Source of the DNA: Gnetum montanum
Lineage: Eukaryota > Streptophyta > Gnetopsida > Gnetales > Gnetaceae
Length of the DNA: 31,915 nucleotides
Assembly: GCA_015680685.1 (NCBI GenBank)
Contig: MNCI01010436.1
Span: 1-31,915 of the forward strand
Direction: 5' to 3'
A program made the position numbers and the translations under genes. Below are positions 9,478-18,156 of this stretch, in pieces; the first letter of the stretch is position 1, and every line of letters begins with the position of its first letter. The notes under the pieces are model-generated. The model was not told the origin of the DNA. It searched no databases and saw only the letters and a list, made by a program, of their open reading frames with translations.

Positions 9478-12361
9478 ATGGCACCAAGACCGAAATGCCT
9501 ACAAGAAGGAGAACCCTTTCAACCAAGGGAAAAATGGACTAGAGCTAGAAGGGACCAACAAGAACAAGCCTAAGAACCATTAGAGGTAACCTATGCAATG
9601 AGACCTCTTCATGAGGAGCCTGAAGTGGAATCTCTTCAACAGATTTTAGAATAAGAAGTGCCAACAGAGCAATCATAGTGAGGGGAAGCACTAGGACCCA
9701 TGCCAAGGCTTGAAGTCACTTTAACTCAAAATTTCCTTGACATCATTAGACCCCAAGAAATTCAACGCTTAGTTCTCCAAGAACTAAACTTTGGACCATT
9801 TCTAGAGAAAGCTCCAACAGAAGTTAGAACACAATTAAAAACCTCTCCCATGTGGCCAATCATCACCTCTAGTGGGGAGTGGTATATGGAAGAGACATAT
9901 CTCTTTTGGAACAATAGAAGGTGGGGTCCATAGTAAAAATCAAGGATATTCAAGTGTCCTACTCAGTCGAGGCTATCGCACAAGCACTAGGGTTGCCTAA
10001 TATTGGGAAATAGTTGATAGAGCTATCAACACAAGGTTACCTTGAGGCCAAAAAGGAGTGGACTCGGTGGTGTTACAGGATTGACCATAAGGAGTTCGGT
10101 GCACTCAAACTAGTGGAACACATCTATCTCAAAATTGTGGCCTATCACCTCAATCCAACAATGAGGCCCAACAAGGTAACTACCTTTTCCACCCAGGCAT
10201 GTGCCGCACTAAGTGGGAGATTTCCTGTAAACCTTCCACAACTAATCTATTTAGAGATCAAAAAATGCTTCCAGCAAAATGAATGTGGAAAGAAAACCTT
10301 TCCCTTTTTGTGCCTCATCCAAAAACTCTACAAAAGGATAGGAATCATTCACTACGCCAACAACATAATCAAACATGCTCCTTTGGATTCATGGCCTAAA
10401 ATCATGAAAGAAAAGACACTTGCCACAACTAAAGAAGAGGAGCACCACCTTCATCATTGACTTAAGAGACAATGCTAGAGGCCTATGCAGCCATTGAATG
10501 CTTACATGAAATTTGAGAGTAGCTCTTACATGAGCAAGAGCAACATGCAAGGATGAGTAATGTGGACCCATCTATGTATCAACTGACAATGAGTCACCTT
10601 AATGAGGTGGCTTGAACAATCAACTAGATGGAAAGAGATGGGCCAATATTCTCTACCCAATAAACATAGTTGCCCACAAGGTTTGATCCCAATGCTCGAG
10701 AGGTGACGATGTCATTATCACAACACCATTTATTTCTAGAAACATTTGGGAATGCTACCTCCTTCTTAGTGCATTTAGAGGAAGGTGAAGAGGCCACTGT
10801 ACTAGTGATGTAGTGTCAAGGGCAAGAGACTATGGCTAAAGTAGTTGTTGACTACATCATTGAAATATTTAATGCACTTGTAGCATCTATACCAAATGTA
10901 TCTTCATGTCAAGATGTGCAAACATCCTTAGGCATGCTTAGCAGAAAATTGAGTGTAGCCCAGCATGAAGAATTGTTGGATCAACTGGTAGGGATTGGGC
11001 AATTGATTTTGAATATCTTTGATTTTCCAAATAACATCACCACAACCCAGTCAAAGCTATTGGAAGAAAGGGCCAAATGCATTATCTTGGAGGGGAAACT
11101 CAAAATGGCTCAAGCACAAAATCAATGCTTGGCCACAGAGATTGCCAAACTACATACCCATCTTGTTGATCTTGCACTCCTCAGCCTAACAATAACCAAA
11201 GATAAAGCTTTTCAAAAACTTTAAGAACGATTTAGGAAGGTTGAGGAGGAAGCAATGACAACCATCTTCAACTAGTCCATAGCAAAAGAAAATACATATT
11301 TAGTTCAGAGGGACTTGGTTCAGATGCGATAAGAGAATGAGGCACTAACTACAAAAAACCATTGCTTGTGCAATTTTGATGCCCAAAAAGAATGAATGCA
11401 AGAATTCATTTATCAACAATAAGAGTAGCTAGCTAGGTTGAACATTGAATAAAGGAAATTGGCCACAAAAAATCTAAATCTATCTATGAAAGAAGTTCAT
11501 GCCTTATGCCAGAAGTCTACCATTGAGATCATTACCTGGAAAAATGAAATTTTGAAATTTGAAAGAGTTAAAAATCACTATAGAGACTAGGTTGGCTTAC
11601 AAAAGGAAGTAAATGAGAAGCACATCCAGATGGAAAAGGCAAAAGTAAACAAAGCTCTCTAGCAACTTCAATAAGGAAGAGAAGTATGGCAGCCCATCAT
11701 TGATGGGATTAATGCCTATAACAAAGTGGAGATCCACCTAAAGGAGTTGTAGATAGAGGAGACGACAGAATACATAGAGTTGATCAATCTCCACTATGCA
11801 AACTTGGCAATGCTAACTATTAGGTGATTGTAATCAAAATTGAAAAAACAAGTGGCTAGCTTGTGTTTGCTATACAAGGTAAAGTTCAAACACCATAAAG
11901 ACACCAAGTAGAAGCTTGAGACTACAAATATTGAACTTGAAGTTCTCAGAGCATGATTCACAAATCAACAGTCAACTACTGAGAACTTATCCAAAAGAAT
12001 GAATGATAACCAGGAGCTAAAGGATGCAGTTAGAGCATTTAACATTGAAAACAAACAATTCTCTACCTAGTTTATCAACACAAAGGAGCTCTTTCTAGCA
12101 ATCTCATTTCCCTTGTATGTGCCCATTCTGACCCACATTGGCAAAGCTATGTGGATGATGCATGATCCTAGAAGTAAGGAGGAGAAAATGAAAGCATCAC
12201 TGAATGCTTTCCACCTTCCATCGGAAGTTGTAGTAGCAACAAAATAACCATAGCCTCCTCGACCATTGCACATGCTCAAAGCTAGTGAAGGTCCCCTAGA
12301 ACCTCAAGAGCCACTACTTCCTAGGACTATTTTACCTTCTCCACTAACTTCATGCCATTAG
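9478..12361 (+). pseudogene. Element A extra ORF (aORF): plant-transposon-type domain plus coiled coil
   Basis: This is a large decayed ORF between integrase and the 3' LTR. It starts at ATG 9478 right after a splice acceptor, in frame to about 9935, shifts to a second frame to 10460, then stays in a third frame without an indel from about 10472 to a stop at 12359-12361 (roughly 630 codons), despite about 25 internal stops. The N-terminal part has a GEWYMEE segment and, near 10230-10340, a PVNLPQLIYLEIKKC segment followed by FPFLCLIQKLYKR. That resembles the putative plant transposon protein domain found in Athila post-pol ORFs. The C-terminal half is rich in Glu, Lys, Leu and Gln and looks like a long coiled coil, closing with a YVPILTHIGKAMWMMHDP block. 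Each region has a counterpart in element B, and the C-terminal block also in element C. No transmembrane segment or envelope hallmark is visible. Function unknown. Confidence 0.7.
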
Positions 12362-12564
12362 AGGGCTCTCTAAGTTTTAAAATTCACATCATGGTGTTCA
12401 ATTTTGTGTCATTAACATCATAATTTTTGTAATGTGTTGATCTGTACACTCAGGCACTCAGTTTTGTCAACTTAGTCCATTTTGTCTTATTTTGTTAAGA
12501 GTCAATCAATAATCTCATACCTTTCCAATTTTATAAAGGAACTTGAGGACAAGTTTTCATTTAG

Positions 12565-12575
12565 CTATAGGGATA
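12565..12575 (+). other. Polypurine-tract region before 3' LTR A
   Basis: The sequence TATAGGGATA directly precedes the LTR start. The matching sites are ATGGGGGTA before LTR B (17279-17287) and before LTR C (26817-26825). A G-run joined to the LTR is the usual plus-strand primer position in LTR retroelements; here it is short and partly mutated. Confidence 0.5.
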
Positions 12576-13235
12576 TGATGAGTTGTGTTTTTGGTTGCAT
12601 TGACGAGGCCTTGTCAACGTGGCCTCATTGATGAGGTCCCATCGATGCATGCAATGATGCGTCGACAAGGCCCCATCAACATAGGGTCTACTTTAACCTA
12701 TAAATACAAGCTCATTAGCTACATTTATAGCATGTCTTGTCATAGTAGTAGTAAAGCTCTTGTAGTTTTCCCATTTAAGAGTTAAAAAAATTTCCCAAGT
12801 GTCCATAGTAGAAGTCATTGAGTGTACAGATCTTTATTCGAGCATTGTTGTACCTAAGCATGACAATGTGTGCTGCAATAAAGATGAGCTTTCTACTAAA
12901 CCTTGTAGAATTTTGGATAGATTAAATATTTCATTTATGCATTTAATGTTTTCAATCAATTATTCAATATTTTTCAATAATTAAGCTAATTAAGATAATT
13001 AAGTGAGATAAACTAAATAGATTAAATACATAAGTATGACCACTTCGAGTGTAACATTTATTCACTTGGTAATCCCAACAATGTTAGTGCTTGGTGTGCC
13101 CAATAGCGTAGCACTTGGTAACCTAGCAGTGGATATGTGGGTTCAAGACATGTATGAAAAATGGGAATAGATGCTTATGTTAGGATTAGTTAGAGTCTAG
13201 TTAGTTAGTTAATCTAGATTAGTCATTAAATTACT

Positions 13236-13271
<36 letters not shown>

Positions 13272-13509
13272 NNNNNNNNNNNNNNNNNNNNNNNNNNNNN
13301 NNNNNNNNNNNNNNNNNNNNNNNNNNNNNNNNNNNNNNNNNNNNNNNNNNNNNNNNNNNNNNNNNNNNNNNNNNNNNNNNNNNNNNNAAAATTCACTTCC
13401 TAGAACACTAGTGTACCAAAAACTATAAAGTCCACAAATTTCAACCAAATCATGCATGAATGCTTTGTGATTCGTATGGTTGGGTGTAGGGGTACCTTTC
13501 CGCTCATCA
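12576..13509 (+). repeat. 3' LTR of element A
   Basis: It begins TGATGAG and ends CTCATCA, a 7-bp inverted end pair. U3 carries TTGAC (12600), GTCAA (12613), ATCGAT (12641) and GTCGAC (12661), then TATAAATA at 12699-12706 and AATAAA at 12877-12882. The R-U5 part aligns with LTRs B and C (ACTTGGTAATCCCA-type repeats, then a GGTTGGGTGTAGGGGTACC end), whereas U3 differs. A CT microsatellite and a 116-base N gap lie inside. The 5 bp after it is AATGT (13510-13514), a candidate target duplication that cannot be paired because the 5' LTR is not in the window. Confidence 0.8.
13240..13387. repeat. (CT)n microsatellite running into an assembly gap
   Basis: A CT dinucleotide run begins at about 13240 and is followed by Ns at 13272-13387. 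The gap lies inside LTR A, so its true length is unknown. Confidence 0.9.
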
Positions 13510-13754
13510 AATGTCAATTTCAACATCTTCCCTTATCATACAACCTATGGATTCTATATCATGGTCTTAGTACCATTTTCTTACATCTTCTAAAGCTTTT
13601 AATGCCTACAATTCTATCTTCTAACATTACCAGTTCCTAAATATGAATTCTCACTTACCCCAAAACTTTGAACCTTACATAAAACCTTCCAACCAATCAT
13701 AGAGCTTCATTTTTTATGTTAAATATCCCCATGAGGTGTAATTTTAACATCGCC

Positions 13755-13884
13755 GATATCAGGTACCCAATATTAGGTGGGAGTTGATATTAACTACTTG
13801 ATATCGGGTCTATAAAAACTATAAATAGGGCCCTTAAGATGTTCCAAAATTCATTATCATCAATTGAAGCTAGGGGAGTTTTTT
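13755..13884 (+). promoter_or_regulatory. Internal (post-pol) promoter of element B
   Basis: GATATC occurs at 13755-13760 and 13800-13805, with the variants CAATATTAGG and TTGATATTAAC between. TATAAAAA (13811) and TATAAATAG (13820-13828) follow, and CTAGGGGAGTTTTTT at 13870-13884 is identical to 9061-9075 in element A, 50 bp after the TATA (49 bp in A). The GATATC motif is the one found in this element's LTR (17343-17348), not the GTCGAC motif of element A. Confidence 0.65.
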
Positions 13885-14064
13885 ATTTTTCTCTCTTGAC
13901 TCAAAGCTCTACACATTGAAATTCCATATGTAGTATCTTGCTTCATACCACTCTGATTTCCATAGTTTTTGAACCTATTTAATCCCAGAGTGTTCAATTT
14001 AGTCTAGGGGATGCTTATGTGGAAAACTTGCACCAATTTTTTGAAATTTTCTATCACCTAAAAG

Positions 14065-14358
14065 GTATTATAAGGGTAAGAATGTTAAAAACATTAAGCA
14101 TTTTAATGAACAATTAGTCATATGTTTGCTGAAACCTTTAATTATCTCACCTAAAAGCCATACAGTAGGGAAAAGAAGCTAATTACAAAGGATCATAAAA
14201 GAAGTTAACACCTTTTGGGAATTTTTCTTGAAATTTTTCTAACTCTACAATCACATGAGCTAAGAACTTAATAAAACTAAGGTTATGAGTAAGGTATAAA
14301 CCTATTGATGATAAATGAAAAAACACATTAGTAATACCAAATCCTTGATTGATTGCCA
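14065..14358 (+). other. Putative leader intron of element B extra ORF
   Basis: The 3' part (about 14215-14320) aligns with 26075-26170 in element C, sharing TTTCTAACTCTA, AATCACA and ATGAGTAAGGTAT in order. The acceptor AG expected before ATG 14359 is mutated to CA. Candidate donors are AAAG/GTATTA at 14065 and AGG/GTAAGA at 14076. Confidence 0.4.
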
Positions 14359-17040
14359 ATGACCTCAAAAAGAGAAGAATAAGAAGGTCCTTCACAAAAT
14401 GCAAGAAAATGCTCAAGAGGTGGCATAGGCTGACTAGGAGAATAAGATCCACCAGCCGAGAATGAAGAATAGGAGGCCCAATCATTTAGCATTTATCAAG
14501 AGGCCCCTACTACAAGGTAGTCAATCCAAGCCAAGGCTACAAAACCAAAGGCTCAAGCACAAGGACAAGCCTCACACTATCCCAAGAATGCCTCCAATCC
14601 ATTCAAGAGTGATTCATGTTAACCACAGTCATCATGAAAATGAAGGATCATTCATGGCATTTGTCTGTGAGGCAATCAAAACTCAACTTCAAGGATTGCC
14701 TCTATGGCACATCCTCTCTGAAAGTGGGGAATGGTACCTTAGTGAGATGTACCAATTTAGGCATAATAAGGAGGAGGGAACCACTATCAACATTGGCAAA
14801 GTCTTTATTTCTTTCTTAGTAAAGGCCATTGCAAAGGTGCTGAACATACCAAATGTGGGGGCTATATTTGTCCACAAGGTCTGATGCAAAAATAAGGAAG
14901 CTATGGATGAAATGGGCATATAACAAAGAAAATAAAATACACAATGAACTGAATCTAGAAGAGAGGAATTATTTCAAAATTGACACATACCATCTCTTCC
15001 CCAATAAAGAGCTCAACATAATATCAAACTATGCAACCAAAGGATGTGCAATCTTGATGGAAAAATACAATGTCAACCTTGCCTAGTTGTACTTCATGGA
15101 GATTCAAAGGAGGTTTGAGAAAAGAAAGGTAGGAAATCCAATACTTCCATCCCCTTGCCTAATTAAAAATCTATTCAAGCATGCTCAAATCTTGGGTTAT
15201 ACCAATGATATTTCCATGAGAGCCCAAAATGCTTCATTCTCTAAGTTGCTTAAACCAACAACACTAAGGAAAGATCTTGGTGATGAACAAGAACAGGAAC
15301 TACAAAAGGATCCAAAACAAGAACTAGAGAAGGAAAAAGAGCAAGAACTAGAGCAATGGTAAGAGCCGTAGGTTCCACTACCACCACTTTAGGATTATAG
15401 GCCCTCAATGAGCCATCTGCAGTAAATTGTTAAAACCCTTAACTAGGGAAGTAGGGAGGAATCCAACCTCTTTTGAGTCATTGATACTATGGTTCAACCT
15501 ATAGTTTTTGTTGATTTATCAAGGGGGTATATTTCTTTGTAATCAAGAGGAGAAGCCCAGTGGTCATAGCAAATATCTGGAAATGTCGCATCTTTCCAAG
15601 TGATGCTTGAAATAAGAGAAGGTACCACAGTCATGGTCATGCAGCACCAAGATGTAGTAGGTGCAGCAAAAGTAATAACAAATCATATTAAAGAATCCTT
15701 CAATGTTTCTATTGTGCCCTTGATAGACTTAACTAGAACTAGAGACACACAAATGTTAGCTAGGACTTTGATGACTTTTGCAGCTCATGAGGATGTGCTT
15801 AATAGATTACTACAAACTAGGCAAGTTATGACAACCCTCTTTGACATCCCCAATGATGTCACTATAGTACAATCCAACCTCATAGTCACAAAAGGAAAAT
15901 TGATCATGGCAAAGACTAGGGTAGAGCATGCAGAAGTAGAGGTGCATCAATTGCAACAAGAGCTCATCACCCTAAGAGTTGAAAGATGGGATCCTTCCAA
16001 ATTCATTGCACTTAACTCGTTGGAGCAATTTCAAACAGAGTAGTTGGACTAGTTAATTGAGCATAATAAAGTAACTAAACAAGAGAAAGAGAAAGCAATC
16101 TAGAATGCTTCAACCACCAAAGCCCAAGCATATGCTCATGCAAAGGCATTGACCATTTCATGGGAAGAAAATAAGTAGCTTGATGCTCACAATGCAAGGT
16201 TGACCACTATCGAGAAGCATAAAAACATTTTGAAAGAGACCATCCACTAGTTGAAGGAGCAATTGGTGAGGGTCAACTAGGACATACGTAGATTGACCAA
16301 AGAGAACTGAACCCTCTCAATGGATGAGTACACACAATACACCAAAAGTCTTTAATGGAGATAAGCACATGGTAGAATGAGGCCAACAAGCACAAGAAGT
16401 TGAAAGAGCACTTCCGAGACTAGACCAACATGTACAAAAAAATTAATGAAAAAGAAATCCAAATGGCAAAGACTTGCATTAGCTCCATGTCAATGTAGAA
16501 TCCTAACTAGCAGCCTATCTTGAATAGCTACTTTTTGGTCCACAAAGTAGAAGTGAAAAACAAGGACATGTAGATTGAAGATATGAAAGAGTACATGGCA
16601 CTACCTAACCTTTACTATGCTAACCTCACCATGTTAACAAAAAATCAACCTAGAAATGAATTGAAATAGCAAGTAGTAGCCACCTATGCCCTATATGAAA
16701 AATATTTTGTAGATAGAAAAGATGTTCTACAAAAACTCCATATGGCAAACTCAAAATCAAAAACAATTAAGGCTTGCTACCATAAGTAGAGAAATGTAGC
16801 CTTGGACCTAGCCAAGAGATTAACAAATTATCATGAATTAAGAGAAAATTCCATGGCTTTTGAAGAGGAACGAAGGTAGTTCACAGTGTGGTATGTGAAA
16901 ATAAATCAAATGTTCCTATAGCCACCTGTTCATGGGATGTACCAGTTCCAGCACACATCAGATCATTAGCCTGGATGGTGCATGACCCGATAACGAAGAA
17001 GAAGAAATTACAAATGCTCCTAAATCACTACAAATTTTAG
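14359..17040 (+). pseudogene. Element B extra ORF, homologous to 9478-12361
   Basis: Start ATG at 14359 is chosen because MTSKRE aligns with MAPKRG at the element C start (26214) and later blocks align too (EAQSFSIYQEAPTT against EAxSFSIHHGTPVT). Frames 14462-14884, 14853-15362 and 15600-16041 carry the body. GEWYLSEMYQF matches element A GEWYMEETYLF, LYFMEIQRRFEKRK with SPCLIKNLFK is the plant-transposon-type segment, and an EQEQELQKD-type charged run follows. TLFDIPNDVTIVQSNL aligns with NIFDFPNNITTTQSKL of A. The C-terminal half is coiled-coil-like and ends in VPVPAHIRSLAWMVHDP before a TAG at 17038-17040. Frameshifts and many TAG stops make it non-functional. Confidence 0.68.
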
Positions 17041-17287
17041 ATGACTAATGATAAAGGGAAGTGACCAATGAAAGAGTCATCACCTTCAAGAACTACATAA
17101 GCTTCTCCAATTTTGTTGTTTTATTGTGTCAAGTACATTTTTATAAAACACCACTATAGCATGAAAGACTTAGTTTGTGTATTTATTAGAGTCAGTAAAT
17201 AATCCAATACCTTCCCAATATTTTGTAAAGAACTTGTTCCTCATTTTGTTTAACTTGAGGTCAAGTTTTCATTCAACTATGGGGGTA

Positions 17288-18156
17288 TGATGAGTCATGT
17301 TTTTGTAGGGCTCCGATACTAGAGTTGTGTTATCAAGTATTCGATATCAAGGCATAACCTTTGATGTTGGGGATCCAATATTGTTCCTTCTATGATAGCT
17401 CATAAATACCACACTTGGGTGCATGGTTTACAAGGTAGGAAAGCAAGAATATAGTTGTAGAAGTAGTTGAAATTTTGTAAATTTGTTTCCAATGCATGCC
17501 CACAATGTGATGTTAAGTGATTGTACGACATCCTTATTCGAGTGTGATGTACTTGGACATGTTACACATTCAATAATAAAGATTGAGATTACTTCCATCA
17601 TTGTAGCATCCACTTAGCTTTATTATTGCTTGTAATTACTTAAATGCTTACGATTTTCCTTAGTTAATGTTTATCATTTATTGCTCTTTATCATTTTTTA
17701 TCATTAAGCAGAATGAGTACAACTAATTGCGAGTGCTTAAGTGTACTTACTTGGTAACCCAGTAGTGTTATCATTTGGTATGCCCAGTAATAGTATGCTT
17801 GGTAATGGTAGTTACACGAAGTCCAAGGCATGTACGGGAGGTTAGGAATAGATACTCATCACACGTAGGCTAGTTTAGACTTTACTTTCCATTGTTAATT
17901 AGTTTAAATCATTAATTTCCTTATTATCAGTAGGAGTAGCATAAGGCCAAAACAACATCAAAAATCATATGCCTCACTTTGAACTATACCATACGTGACA
18001 AAGCTACCACCAGTCCAAGTGGAAAGACAAGGAACTGCATTTAAGACATAATGATCAAGATGCCACAACTAGTCCCATCCATGGAATTTAATCGGATTGT
18101 GCATGAACGCTTATGATTCATATGGTTGGGCATAAGGGATGCCTTTCCATTCATCA
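17288..18156 (+). repeat. 3' LTR of element B
   Basis: It starts TGATGAG right after ATGGGGGTA and ends TTCATCA (one change from CTCATCA). U3 has GATATC at 17343, a TATA-like CATAAATAC at 17400-17408 and AATAAA at 17575-17580. R-U5 aligns with LTR C (TTATTCGAGTGTGA, GTACTTGGACA, AATAAAGATTGAGATTACTT). The right end abuts a minus-strand LINE, which marks the insertion point. Confidence 0.8.

Larger units (their letters stand above)
3786..13509 (+). mobile_element. Element A: Athila-like Ty3/gypsy retrotransposon, 5' end missing
   Basis: The visible order is protease, RT, RNase H, integrase, a 1.6-kb spacer, internal promoter, intron, extra ORF and 3' LTR. No gag and no 5' LTR were found in the window; upstream of the protease lies unrelated repeat material. 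Assignment to the non-chromodomain Athila/Tat side rests on the protease/RT style, the absence of a chromodomain after integrase, the long post-pol ORF, and kinship with element C, which has an Asp-tRNA-type primer site. Element A appears inserted in element B, whose sequence resumes after 13509. Coding parts carry many stops and frameshifts, so the copy is dead. Confidence 0.75.
13510..18156 (+). mobile_element. Element B: 3' part of a related Ty3/gypsy element
   Basis: Sequence after LTR A resumes in what looks like the post-pol spacer of a sister element. It then shows an internal promoter, an intron, an extra ORF and a 3' LTR in the same order and spacing as element A. The 5' portion is expected on the far side of element A, outside the window. 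Element B itself ends inside a minus-strand L1 LINE at 18157. Candidate target duplication after it is CCCTT (18157-18161), unpaired in this window. Confidence 0.7.

Noticed and set aside
10472-12361. Stop-codon readthrough or an altered genetic code explaining the TAG-rich long frame
   Set aside because: TAG, TAA and TGA all occur, frameshifts occur elsewhere in the same ORF, and the host UMP1 gene uses a standard code, so decay is the simpler explanation.
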